From: Sphaeroforma sirkka
Taxonomy: Eukaryota > Opisthokonta > Ichthyosporea > Ichthyophonida
Direction of reading: 5' to 3'
Length of the DNA stretch: 42,500 nucleotides
Assembly: GCA_001586965.3 (NCBI GenBank)
Contig: LUCW03002671.1
Span: forward strand, 1 to 42,500
Within the stretch, counting starts at the first letter, position 1; every line of letters begins with the position of its first letter. The notes under the pieces were generated by a model. The model was not told the DNA's origin and did no database searches. It worked only from the letters and a program-made list of their open reading frames with translations. Positions 21,285-35,643 of the stretch are shown one piece after another. The translations under genes were made by a program, and so were the position numbers.

Positions 21285-22953
21285 CTGCCACCCATCCTTA
21301 TCCTTGCGCTTGCCGCCAGTACCATTGCCAAAGCCCCTACGCCCAGCCCCGCCTTCATTGCCGGTGTTCATTACCATGCGTGTGTTGCCATGGCCACTGC
21401 CCGGCGCACCTTGTCGGCCATCATACCTGTCCATATCTGACCGGTCTTTCCTATTCCCCCCACCGCCACCGCCTCTGTCGCGCATGGGTCGACCGTCATT
21501 GTCCAACAGGCTATCTGGTGTGCGCCTGCTCCTCTTAGGGCTTCGATCCCAGCCCTGCCCCATAGCGTCCGCGTCTCGCTTCCTGCCGCCACCATTACCA
21601 TCCCCCCTGCCCATACCCGCATGCGTATTGTTGTTAATGTTATTGTTACTATTATGATTATTGTTGTTGTTGTTCATGCGCTGCTGTTGGTGGTGATGTT
21701 GCTGTTGCTGCTGCTTGGTGGGGGCTGCGCTATTATTCCTGTCCGTGGATCTGTCACGATCCCTTCCCCGACTGCTACCTCGATTGCGATCACCACGGTC
21801 GTCGTGATTGTGTGTGCCGCCGCCATTCTGAAGTATTTAACAGTCGAAGTATACAGATACGAATTAAGATATGTTCAACTTAATAGTCAGAAGACTGCGA
21901 TACAAAGCAATCGTTTTTTTCGGGCACACAAACATACGGAGCAAAACACACGGAGTAGAAAAGATGGAACTTACACCTCAAAACATACTCTCAAAGAGAG
22001 CCTTGCTACTTTCAGTCAAACCAGATTTAGTAACTGATAATTTCGAACAAACAAACAACGCCACCTACCGCATCTAGGCGATAGTCATTCCTATCAGGAC
22101 CCCTTGACCTTGCCCTCGAGTCTTCGCGGTGCTCTGTGTACCGGTCATCGTCCCCATCATAAGTCGCACTGGGACCACGCCCCATGGAACCACCGCGACT
22201 GGTATTAAGGTCAGAATAGCCGCTGGGATGATCAGCATACCCACTGATGGAATCATACGTTCTCTTCTCGCCCCTACCTCCACTGTCACGGTCACGAATA
22301 GCACTGCCTCTGCCTCCCCTTTCGTGCGAGTTAGACACTCTTTCATGGGTACTTGCCCCTCTGTCGTGGCCACCTGCACTGAGGAGGGGGCTTCTGTGCC
22401 CGCTCTTTCTGTCGTCATTGTACATAGTAGATACATTGGAAGTGTGTTGGTGTTGTCGTGGTGAGCGCTCGTCCTGGGCTTGTCGACCGGAGTTCTGCTG
22501 ACTGGTGGGAGGTTCAGGCTGAGGTGTCTGAACTTTTATAGTGGGCTGCATATCCGTGTTTGCCTTAGCTTTCCCCCCAGTTCCAGTTGGTTTCGCACCA
22601 CCTCCCGTAGTCTTCGCTGTACTTCCCTGCTGCCCCTTCGCCATACTCTCACCCATATGCCTTGTGGTATCAATGTCTTGCACTTTGGTCGAAGTCGCCT
22701 GTTGTTTGGGCGTGTTTCCCTCTTGCTTCGCAGCACTGCTCTGTTGCTTGCCTACCCCACTCCCGCTGCCTGTGACTGCCCCCGTCTTTAAGTCTGTTTG
22801 CGTTGCGCTTTTGGCGGACTTCCCCTTGACAGTCTTCGAAGTATTCTGCTGCGCTTTGACTGAATTATCAGTAGACGTAGATGATTTGGCGGGTTGGCCC
22901 AAAGCTTCTGGGGTCATGTAGAATTTCTGCCTTTCATGATACTCAATTAAGCC
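21285..22953 (-). CDS. THOC2: THOC2 exons 21-22: disordered Q/N/RG-rich C-terminal tail
   Basis: The last two exons encode about 476 residues of low complexity after the conserved KFYMTPE motif. Exon 21 is rich in K, T, Q and S, then in DRD/RGG-like repeats ([18 protein letters not shown]). Exon 22 begins [14 protein letters not shown], then a glutamine/histidine run, an asparagine run ([11 protein letters not shown]) and a G/R-rich end with basic KRSRR and KRKDKDGW. Animal THOC2 also ends in a charged, RNA-binding disordered tail, but the Q/N runs are specific to this gene. The 241-bp intron between the exons keeps phase 0. Confidence 0.85.
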
Positions 22954-25900
22954 CTGCAGCGCAGAACATCAAGTAGTTAAAACCAATCAAGCCATTTTTT
23001 TTTAGCGAAAAGATAGGTATTATAGATCAGATTTCAAGAGTATACGATTAATGATGATGAATAATTACATTGAAAATCAATTATACACACGAACGCAATC
23101 TCATTATACAGGGTTCGATGATAGATATATGGGTTCGTAAGTAAATGAGAAAGTGAATGATTCATGACATGAATTAAAAATAAAAAAAATGAAATAGTAG
23201 TAATACTATTGCGATCTGAGGTGATATGACTACAAAAATAAATAAATTTGCTTTTCATACATAAATAATCATGCACAAAACAGATAGATATCTATCGCGA
23301 TCTTGACAGGGATGGAAAGGGACAAAAACATCTTGGTGACCATCCAATGAAATACTACATGCATGTATGTGCATCAAAATCAACATACCGTATTCTGCGA
23401 TAGAGCCCGAAGTATGGACTCGCATCTATAATATGCACAAACATACATGTACATGCAGATACCTAACCATCCACGATTAGTAAAATGCTGCAAAGTATAT
23501 TGTGCACGTTGATGCGATCACAAACACCAACCTGATAAGCAGTTACGGTAGCGCTGAGACTGTCAATTTCTTTGTGTTGTCCAGCCAATTTGCTCAATTT
23601 CTTTCCCACAGAAGCGAGCACGGGGAATACTGGGACTAGTTTTTGTGGACAAAGTGCCTTTGTGTGTGTGCAGACATGAGAGTTGCTGGTTAGACAATGA
23701 TCTGTCACTCTCCCACCAGTGCAATCGGGATAAGAAAAATTTAAAGGCACCAGGAATCTTAAGCAACCATCCGGTAGTGATTCAGCGCAACAAACACAGC
23801 CCAGAGGCGCACGATATGTTTGTGCACTCGGCAGCATGAATGTACGCTTGATACCGCACATGTTTAGAACGACTTACTTGCAATACTTGTAGAGCATTTC
23901 GGTTATCTATCCTGTCCGGTGAATTGATCAGATCGTAGAAACTGCTTGCCAACACCTCAGATTGTAAGCGATAGATCTGGTTCTGAAACTCCAGGAAGCT
24001 CACCCGGCCCTCCGACTTCAACTGACATGAGATGAGAGGTATGCAACTGCCAATGAGATCTTGCATACAGGAATAGAGCTAAAACAGAGCTAATTCTGCA
24101 GTCTTCTTAATATCCAGGGTCTACTTAGATTGCTGTGCACTTTACTACGATTCTTTTAACATTATTTAGCACAGATATCTTTAATTGCTGCTTTTGACCA
24201 TATTTTGAGCCTGGGTATGTTATTCGTCATTTATAACGACCGATATAATGCTGCGAGGTTTGTCACGACTCAGGAAAAAGCAAAATAATATGAGCACAGT
24301 AGATATACAGACTATTGTGATACTACCGGATAAGATACCTATCCCAGTTCAAGTACGATAAAGTTTACAAAACCGGCCTCTAGTCGAGGCAACCAAGCTA
24401 AATGGTAGGCTACAACCAAGAACAACGGTACACTACCGTTTCATCAAAGTCTCTAGCCAAAATCACAACATTAGGAGCCCAAAAGAGTACTCAGAAAATG
24501 AGACGTACAGATTTGAAGCCAGGAGACATGCTGCACTCCTTCAGGAAAGTACCCTTATCCTTGGTCCAGTGGTTCATCCACTTCAAGGTGTGCCAGAGAA
24601 ATCTGCTGTAGCGTTGGGCCTATAACGCAACGAATGCAGGGTTGAGTGACGAGAAACCATAGGCAAACTACTGATAAAGTCGACATAAGGACAGGATATA
24701 ATGAAAGTATCGTGTATATGGAGTAATATTTGAGCATGATTGTACTTATATTTTGCAAAAACAAACAAACAAGGATGTCACAGGCACAGACACAATGCAC
24801 AGATTCAGATCCATATAATATCGATTAACAAGCTCAAGCAAGCAGATAGATAATTCTACCTAATGTAGCCTACTTGATTTGAACATTCCTACCTGATTAA
24901 GATGTTTCTACCTGGTTTAATTATTCCTACCTGATTGAAATATTCCTATCTGATTTAGAAATTCTTTACTGATATATATATTTTGCTACCACATCTAAGG
25001 TAGTCTTACCTGATTCGGTGTGCTTGAGCTGATCGTGCCTTTGGGATCAGCCAAAATCTGGTTCAAATACGCGTGCGTCGCAAAGTTAGGCGCGCTCTGC
25101 GCATGTAGCAAGCGCGTGAATTCCGCACAATACAGCGCATCAATAGGACCGAACCGCTGGCGTGGGTTAACGCACATTTGAATGTAGGCGTCTACACCCG
25201 CCTGTCCGCAGCCATCTTTGAAGTACTTGGGCAGCTCCTGAGTGGTTGATGGTGGTAGTGTATTAGGGTAGAATGGAAGCACACGATCGATCACACATAT
25301 ATCGACACATTCTATATACACGTAAGAGAGGTATTTATATGACACGGATCACATGACGAATTCTTCTGGAAGCACACACGTGCTTGCACCAGTGTACTTC
25401 TTGCGCAGTACCTTTCTCAAGCGATATAGTACAAGTTTCTGGTTGGTTTGGTGCTCTTTCAATTCCTTCTCCAGAAGATCCAATCGTTGTTTATTGACCT
25501 TCTTGATTTTGTTCTGGTACATATCGCACAAGTAGAAATGGTGAATGAGTAATAAATAGAATCCTAAATCATGTTTTAAGTGATCCGCCAAAGAAATCTC
25601 AAAAATCGCTCAAGTAACAATGCTATTGTGAATAGTAAACTTACACGGATGTGACACGCTAGATTTGGTTCAACGGTTGTGCACCACACAACAACTCGAA
25701 TTCAGAAAATTTGTATTGATAATGTACAACTGTATCGAACTAAGAGTACAAAACTGTCGAACATACATCCAGATGTACTGACATTGAAATTATGAGTATA
25801 GATGAATGTAAAAAGTATCAGCTCATACAAGCTGGTTATTTCCACACGCCTATCTAATTGTATGAATATAAGTACAAATATAAGTATCCGATATTTCACG

Positions 25901-28900
25901 GCTATATGTGTAACAGCAACATACTAACACATATTTACACAAGTAATCGGATTAACACAAGCGCCAACCCCCCTTGTAATGATGCTTCCTACTTACCCTC
26001 GCCATCTGCGAGTACTCCTTCTTGATCTCGTCCGAGAAGGGGTCACTGAGTGATTCCTTCATCTTCTTGATGATCTTCTCATAGGCGGCTGTGGGCACCT
26101 TGAGATCATATTGACTCATTGCCCAGAACGACACGTACAGCCGCGGAGTGATGTGTTCCCATTGATTAGGGTACTGCTTTTCAATCAGAGCTGCGTATGG
26201 CTCGGTAATCTGTGGACACGTGATATTCGTCGAGAAGTGAGTTGTATATACCTACCATTTGTGTAATCAAATCACATCTTTTATGTACTTTCGTCCGATT
26301 TTTTTTTCGCATATAATTGTGTACTTACACTATCAGGCCCAGTGTATAGACAAGTATGCACACAAGCAACCCCGTTCGAAATACACAAATTTGAATATCT
26401 AGCGTACAAGCTCCACGGTGAAGAATATCATTCGCCGCACGCTCTTTGGCGAGTACCCGGAATATCAAATCACAACATATACGCAGCAACGACTGAACTA
26501 CCACACAATCAGTCGGTGTATATAAACGACTGAGCTACCACACAATCAGTAGGTGTATATAACCGACTGAACTACCACACAATCAGTAGTGGATATAAAC
26601 GACTGAACTACCACACAATCAGTAGGTGTATTATATACACGACTGAACTTACCCCCACAATCAGTAGGTGTATATTAATGACTGAACTACCACACAATCA
26701 GTAGGTGTATATAAACGACTGAGCTACCCCACAATCAGTAGGTGTATATAAACGACTGAGCTACCACACAATCAGTAGATGTATTATATACACGACTGAA
26801 CTACCACACAATCAGTAGGTGTATATAAACGACTGAACTACCACACAATCAGTAGGTGTATTATATATACGACTGAACTACCACACAAACAGTAGGTGTA
26901 TTATATACACGACTGAACTACCACACAAACAGTAGGTGTATATAAACGACTGAACTACCTACCACACAAACAGTAGGTGTATTATATACACGACTGAACT
27001 ACCACACAAACAGTAGGTGTATATAAACGACTGAACTACCGCACAAACAGTAGGTGTATACGCATACGTACCTCCTCGAAAGCTTGGGCGTTGAATACCA
27101 TCAATTTGGTGGAATTTGTCTCTCCGTTGGCCAGTATCAGTAAACGCTTGCCGATCTGCCGGTGAATGCGTAGTATATGAGAATAGAGCAGGAGACACTC
27201 GAGCGCAATAGAGATATACTTATGAATTAAATACACACTGCTGCACTGGTTTCTTGTACAAATGAAATACAAAGGGTAAGGCGATACAATTTGGGAATTC
27301 GCGAGGTATGGTCGTACATATAATCAATTTATAGGGGCACATAGAAGAGAGAGTCAGAGTCGCAAACTTAACTGTCAGCGCTCATGCAATATCATATTAT
27401 CAATTTACACAAACACACATGCTCTCACATACACGTATGCAAGCATAAGTATATAAGTCGACAACACGTGGACCGCACCTCACGGGCAATCCTAGGACGG
27501 TGGAGCAGGAAGGCCACCTCCATACTCAGACCGTGTTCAACAGTCAGTGTATCAAAGGAAGGGATGATGGCGTCGTATTCAGTGTCTGGTAGGTATCGCT
27601 GCAGCAGCTCAATCAGTTGCAGCAGTGAGTCATGGCAGATGTCGTACAGGTCGGCCGCAGCTATGTACAATGAGAGACAACACATGCAATCGAAATGGCG
27701 GGGAGTAAGAAGTCTGCATTTGTAAGTACGCGGATAGAAAGCGCATGTGCTGCGTAGATGCACAGGGATGTATAGGTGAAGACAACGCATAGCCCACACA
27801 TGATCACTTAATCTGCTCATCACAAAACTTAACCTGCTCTTCGAATTATTAACCCTCTTATCGCTATTTAGCCCACTCTTCTAATTTGACATACTCTTCT
27901 CATCGTTTATGCGCCGTTTTTTCTCAGCAGGTTCCTTGAGCTGCAGCAGATCGCGTTTTCTGGCCTCAATCAGCAGAATCAGAGGCATCACCAACCCTGT
28001 GTGCGACAGCTCTTCCAGCAGCCGTACCGTCGGTTTACCTACCAAGCGCAGCTGGGACGAGTCTTGCTTGATCCACGTGCCCCCTTCTATTCGTAGACGT
28101 AGACCGCCGCATTGGCATTCCATCTGTTCCTCGTTGAGGTTGTCAGTGCTCTCCACACCCGCCATGTGTTCCGTGAGGGCTTTCAGCAGGCCCAGGTCGA
28201 GTACGTCATTTCTGGATAATTGTCCAGTCACGTAGTATAGCAGGGACGAGAAATCCGTAGCCCACATGCGGTTGTAGAGCATGCCACAGAAAGTCGAGAT
28301 GGCTTTGAGCGCAGGCATCATCACCTGCCGATCCATGCGTCATGTGGATGAATTTTGGTGTGGGCAACGAAGTCGCGTGTGCAATGCACTGATGTACTAG
28401 TGAGGAGCTGATTAGGGTTCACGAACGATAAACGTAATGTATCAGAGTCAATTACGAAGAGAAATTAAACACGTATGGCTATGCTGTTGAAACGAGGCCA
28501 TAAACGAGATCTCCAAAGTATGACAAATTGATTGTAGGAGTCCTATCTAAAATCTTATCAAAAGACGAGAGCTAAGTACGTACACCACTTCACTTACAAT
28601 TGTCATAAGCATTGCACGCGATGTAGCCACGACACCGTCACAGAAAGTGACAGAGAGCGAGAGATAGAGGAGAAAGTCAACTACAGCACACGGAAGTACC
28701 CGCCCAAACCACGTACTCGCACACCTTCACAACCATCTCACGCACTCAAGGCACCCGAATTGACGTAGGCTAAAGTGGAACTAACTCGCCTGTGTAGGCT
28801 AAAGTGCTTCATCAGCCAATCGGAAGATCGTGTACCACATAATAATCGCACAATAGTGACGACAGATAAGCATACGCAACTATATTGAAACTCGCATATG

Positions 28901-31900
28901 AATGCGCTTCAGACACACCTCCATTCGTTTCTTCCGCGTATCGCGGAAGTGGACGATGACACAGAATGTCAAGATGTCCTTATCCAGGTCTGTGAGTGTG
29001 CTGAACCCCTCAATCAGCGGTTCAATGAAGTTTGTGTACGACTGACAGGAAGTGATGTCACAAGAAGAGAAGTTGTGATAAGTTAATATGGGTAAAAAAA
29101 ACAACTGGAACAACAAGGATATTTTGTGAAGTAAATAGGGTGATCGTACACTACAGGTTAATGTTGTGTGTCGCCCCCAAAATGATGGATATGTGGTATC
29201 TGTTTCTGTGAATTTTAAATTATATATCCAAGTATCGTACTTCACACACACACGTATATACACATGCATTATATATATGTATATATCGATGTGTAGATAT
29301 TAAGTTATATATGTAGATATGGCAACTGCAAACGAATTAAACACATAATGATGGGTGACCTCGATACATACCGAAACTTTGTCCATCACCTCATGGAACA
29401 CCGTAAACGGGTTACTGTGCGCGATCTTACACAGCACTCTGCCCGTCTCATTGGGGTTCTCCTTCGTAAGTCTTTTGAGCGCTCTGCGTGCCTCGAAGAC
29501 GCACCAGTTCTTTTGTTGCAACAAGAGTGGAGTGACAGTGTACATATCTAGCCACGACGCGTATATTGTGTAGCGTGTTTCGTAAGGCAGTTTACTGACG
29601 ACGGCATACACCTCCTCGTTGAGCCCGGGGTTGCCGGGTTTCAAGGACATGGACGATAGTACAACCTGGGCAGCAGGCACCGCAACACAATGTGTAGGAA
29701 GGATGGGTATGTCTGCAACTATGCTCACATGTTGATCTACCCGCGTGTTTGCATCATTTTATGTACACATTTGCAAATGTATAAATATCATGTAAATGTA
29801 CATATTAAACGTTACATATATGCAAACGTATATAAATATATATATTATAAATGTAGTAGCGGACGGTCACAGTAGAACTAGGACAGCCAGTCCTATAGTC
29901 AGGGCAGTGGACGGTCCTATCACCAAGGGGCTTAGGACACCGACCCACAAGTTACTCCAGAACGAGACGAACCAGAAGTCTGAGACTCCTGGTTAAGACC
30001 ACCACGCTGACCCAAGAGTTCACTCTTTTGTACACTGGTTCTAGCGAGGCTAAACCAACTAGCCTAGTTCCCTTCATAGTAAACAGTGTATACCATAGGT
30101 TTACTACATAGATATAAATACAAAAAGAAATATATATATATATATATATATATATCATGTACAAGAAAAAAGTATAAGAATATGAATACAAGTATTATTA
30201 AAAGTGTGAATACAACTATATGCAAATGTAAACTAGTAGGCAGAGCGATGCATACATATCTATATAATGGCATATCTTTGCACATGTACCTTCACTTGAG
30301 GCCACAATACACAAGCACACGCAGGAGTACACCTACCCGCGTGAGGATATTTCTGGTCTCAGTCCAGAGTGCCTCCAACCTGTACTTCTCCGCCTGCGTG
30401 GGAGCTACATACTCCGCATCGCGTTTCGCCTTCTCGTCCACGCTGTCGGCGTACACCTCATACACCCTCTTGATTAGCCGTGCTAGTTTGGTGATGAACA
30501 GGACATCTGTGTGCACGTGACAGCCAATGCGTGCGAGGATGGGGTACACGTGGTCTAGCAGGTCCGTCAGTTTCCTGCACACAGCAATGCCCTTTCCTTC
30601 TCTCTCCAATCGCACAACGCCTTTGTTTAGTGTGGCCACGTGCGCGTTCTTCATCGACTGATACGAGATAGTTGAGTCGCGGGAGTGGGTGAGGTATAGC
30701 TGTTTACAGAGGAGACTGTCGGTACTAATTGTAAAAAAATCATAGAGTATGGACGGGTTCGATCACTCACAGTCTACTAAATATATAATAAAGACTGAAG
30801 TATAAATATAGTCATTATGGCTACAGGAAGCACGCGCCCCCGCTTCGCCTCGCGACTTGGTTTAACATTACACATTGGCTGGTAGAAGCAGCTCCTGATG
30901 GGCACTCCACATGGTCTATTGCTATATGAAATGCAAACCCATCTATTTCATATGAGAATGCTATCTTGCCTTTCAACAATCGAATCTAACTGGTTGATGA
31001 TTTGAATACGAATACAACAACTTAACGTGACAGTATTTACGGATGGTACGCGGGACACACACCTTTTGCATCCAAGAGTGCTGCAGTGGTCTGTAGATGG
31101 GCTCTATCGCGACGTGCAGTAGTTTCAAAAGTGCATCGATAGTTTCCGGCGAGGAAGTCAACAACTCCAAAGGCACACGCGTCAGCAATCGCGAGAATGA
31201 CCGCATGTCCTGTATCATGAAGTGGGCCAATATACACAATCAATAATCTTAAGTATTTGTATTAATTTTTCCTTACGATACGACCAAAAAGATACGCACT
31301 CATATGAGCGATTAAGTGTGTATATACGCTCTCACGTGATACGTATATGCACATATAGCCGTATAATAGTTACATATCTTCATACACTTGCAATGTAAGT
31401 GCACATCAGTGCAGAAAATATACATAAAGAGCTGGGGCCAACAAGTAGGGACGCATTACCTGGACTACTATCATATGGTGTATAAAGTTTAGTTTCTGGT
31501 TGTTGCGGTAGTAGATGATATCTTTCCGTTTCGTTTGGCGCTTATAGTCATCTAGATCCTGTCGTTTCGCCACTTCAATATTGTAGTCTTCATCTCCGCC
31601 AGTTCTGCTCAGGTCAATAACCAATATCTGTGGGAGATGACAGTTATTGAATCATGAATGGGTGCGAACAGATAAAAAAGCTGTAGATGTGTCTATGCGT
31701 GTATACGAATGCGCAAGTACATATATGAGCCCATGAAAGTACAGTTTGCATCATGTAGCCAAACGAGAGGATGCAAGAATCTTTATACTAGGGGAGGTAT
31801 TCCATTGAGCGCACACAGCCAGCCTCCTTTCTCCCCGTTTGAGGCTTAGCGTTAGCTGACACTAGCATGTCTCACATCCAGTGCATATCACACTCTGTTT

Positions 31901-34900
31901 GAGACCCACTGAACGATGCACAAGTACACCACCCAAACACCACCCAACATGATAGACTATCATAAGCTCACATACACACATATATAACATACAACTTATC
32001 AGTACATCATTGTAGACGATTGTTTAACACACGCCGCCACATACCCCTTATCACAACTCCTGTAGACGTCTTCATCTATAAAAACTGATATACATCTATG
32101 GCAGAAAGGTCATTTGACCCGCACATGATTGCTCGCTGATGTGCTTTACAAAAGTATACAAAGCAGATATTCGAGGACTATCACAAGGCACACAATCACC
32201 CCCAGACCGCAATATGCGCCCCTTGCACTACATCATAGAACGCTACAGCAACAACAAGAACCAGACACATACTACGCGGAATACAATAGTCTAATGAACT
32301 CAAGACTCGCCCGTTGTATACGATACCTGGGCGGATGCTTTCATCATGGTCTCTCGGCGTTCCTTCTGCACCTCTACCATAGATTTGTCCTCCGGGATGA
32401 GAAAGTCCCACAATCTGAAGGCAACGAATGAGCGCGGCAATGCATGCGAGCACAAGTCAGTAGTCTGATTGCTATAAACGCACCAGACGCTAATAGGATT
32501 TATCGCAGTTATTTAAATCTGCAGGTGTACAGGGCGTAACACCGGATACTGTTAGTGCTAGTGCAACGTCAAGACTTTTGATATTTTAAATGTAATTAAA
32601 TTTTATACGCACCTGATCATATCCACCAGGTCATGCTTCACCATCAGTGCAGCAATTCGATACAGATTGCGAGGAGTGAGTCCTTCTGCGGGCACAGGAG
32701 TCTTCTCATCAATCACCAGCTCAGCAATGGCCGTTTGTACTGACTTGAATCTGTGCGTAAGAAATCACAATAATCAATGAGAGACAAATAGATTGACTAC
32801 AGAATCTAGGTATCGTCAGCGTATATTCAGGAGGGGACTTATTGATGTGTGCTGGCAATGAGTGCTTCGTATAACCAGATGAAGTTTCGAATGGAAGAAC
32901 GTGTTTACAAGCTTTGCCTTAAAATGTTCAGAGTAGACATACATATATGTATATATGTACCATAACGTGTTTACAAGTAGAAATGTTCAGTGTAAACATA
33001 TACCACCACAAGATGATAGTTCTTCAAAGTGTGCTTGACGTACGAGCGACGAGGAATGGCACCATGGAAGACCTGTAAAAATGATTGAGCCAAAGTGATA
33101 GATAAACCCCATCCGCATCGTTGTGAAAAAAAAGGATGATAGCGTGTTGCGCTGGCATGTGTCCCTGTGAAAAATATAACACAAAGCGACCCGAATAGTA
33201 CTCTATAACATAGGCCTGAACCATGTCGTTTGTTGACTTCGTACCTGTTTCACAGCCATCCATATCCAAACCATATTGTACGAGTAGCGTATAGGACGTT
33301 GACATTGGCGCATACCTGAAGCCCAGTAGGGCGGTCAAGGTGTCTTTGGTGGCGTTGAACACGGTGATAATCTCCAGATAGAACTTGGAGTAAGCCTCGT
33401 CATCCACCAATTCCTCGAAACAACTAAGGATGACTTCCACCACTCGGTTTGGGTCAAGACTGAAGAATCCGATGATCTTGTGGATGTTGTTCACAGTCAC
33501 CTGTGCTTGTTTCTGGACATTGCCGTCGGCCACACCCTGATAACAGAGAGATACAAATGAACAGTCGAACCAGGTGAGAGCCCAAACTGCCACACTTGCT
33601 GTTCACAGCCAATTGTGCTTGTTTCGGCTAGTGGCATCATACACCTCTCTGAAACAAGACAACACAAAACCATGCACGTTCCTTCCATAGTAAAAGTTCG
33701 CGACATGTGCACGAGAATACCTGAAAGCTACACACTTATACTTAAACATACCGGTATGAGCTCATCCACCAGACGACTATAGCCCTCGGCGACCTCTCGG
33801 CACAGATTATACTTGTTCTGCTTGTAAAACATCTGTAGTGCCATCAAAGATTAATAGATTGGTCAGGGACACACACCGAACGTAGACCGAAATAAAACAC
33901 AGAACAGTGAAAGTGGCATAAGCAATTATGTACAAAAAAAAAACACATTCAAACACACAGCTAATATCACACCAAAGAGGGAAAAAACCCAAGCTCAGGG
34001 CGATATAAAAGTTAACCCACAGCCATGCCCCGAGTTCACACTCTGCCAGTGAACAGATAGGACTGCCTGAGGCACACTCACTCCTCAGAACATCAAGGCA
34101 TAGAGCCGAAAAAAAGGCGTAAAGCATAAACCAACAATTTCCAGGGTTGAATCGATTTCTATTGTTATGAAGTTTACATTCCATACTTCGTAAAAAAACC
34201 CCCCATCAAAAAAGAAAAAAAATGGGGATTTCAATTTGATGTCACATAAGCTTGAGTACAAACAGTGTCATATATACATCCAGCTCACCTTTGTTCGTGC
34301 AATCCGAATTGACTTCGAAAAATAAACAACATTTGGCACAGTTCCGGTCTTGGCCAGCAAGCCTGTTTCCAATCGACTCTTCATTCTGGATTCAGTGAGG
34401 ACTCCCAAATCCTTCAAGTCGCTCACCACAGAAACCAGACGAGTGCGCTGTTCCGAGAAAGTTTCCTGATCATCGTCCGGGGCCAACTGATGGTCTAACG
34501 TCCAGATCACATCCAGCTGCATGGAGGTGCAGGTGTGGGCGTGAGCCCATGCGTGATGCTAATCACACTCAAGCGAATAGTGTGTATGTGTGCGGACACG
34601 TTATACTTATTACATTCAATTTCTTGTATATATACAATTAAAAAACAGGTTTGCGTATGTATATGTAAACCTAAGATTGTTTTAGCACACTCAAACAATA
34701 CGTATCAACGTATTTTTAAGGGTCAAATTGGACGCGAGCGTGACAAAAATGTACGTACATATACACATACCAATCTCTCTTCCAGCAAGGCAGTGGCATC
34801 ATCGTTTTTGCTTTTGAAAGCGGCAGCCAGGGCTGTTGTGAATTTGACCTGCAAGGGTATCATCAGTTATCGTTTAGTTAATTCATTGTTTTGTGAAGTC

Positions 34901-35562
34901 TCATACCTGAATCATGTACTACAGCTACTTGAATGCAAACGTTTTCCATCTCCCTACACTTGTCGAGAATGTCCAAAGAATATAAACATCCATCAATATA
35001 TACGATGGTAAAACGGGTCGCATAACACAGCTATGTTCAGGCGGGTGATTTTAAAATGTCTCCGTCGCATGCACACGGATATGCAAGTGACTGGGTGTAT
35101 ACAAATCATAAATAAATGCTATGATTGAAACTATATATACAAGACAAACACTTTACCAAAGCATTCTTATTTCAGAACAATCAAACGACCATGTATGATA
35201 TAAATATAGCCATTATAAATGCGCGTAAATTCATACTAACAAAATAAGGTATGTAAAAACGCCACGTAACAAACATATGTAAAGTAATAGCTAGTACACA
35301 GCGGGTGTGTGATGGTATAGGGAAACACATTCATATCACAATCACAAAAAAAACCCATGAAGAGATATTACAGAACGTCAATCAGATTGAGTATATAAGA
35401 CATAAAAACACACCTACACATACACGTACACGCAAAGATACACACAAACAAATCCCCGCCTATGCGTATGATGACGCTCGGTATAAAGTGAGATGAATAA
35501 TGAATAATGTACATACATGCCCGGTTGATTATATACGGGTACATGATAAATATATATATATA

Positions 35563-35643
<81 letters not shown>

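Noticed and set aside
21304-22921. Long plus-strand frames opposite THOC2 exons 21-22
   Set aside because: They are antisense shadows of the G/R- and T/K-rich tail; the minus strand has phase-consistent splicing and family matches.
23463-23861. 132-codon minus frame as one exon of THOC2
   Set aside because: Only 23532-23657 matches the family. Joining at GCACTTTGTCC keeps the frame, while the rest of the frame is intron sequence.
26485-27060. CRISPR-like regular repeat
   Set aside because: Units are contiguous with no unique spacers, in an intron of a eukaryotic gene. It is a minisatellite.
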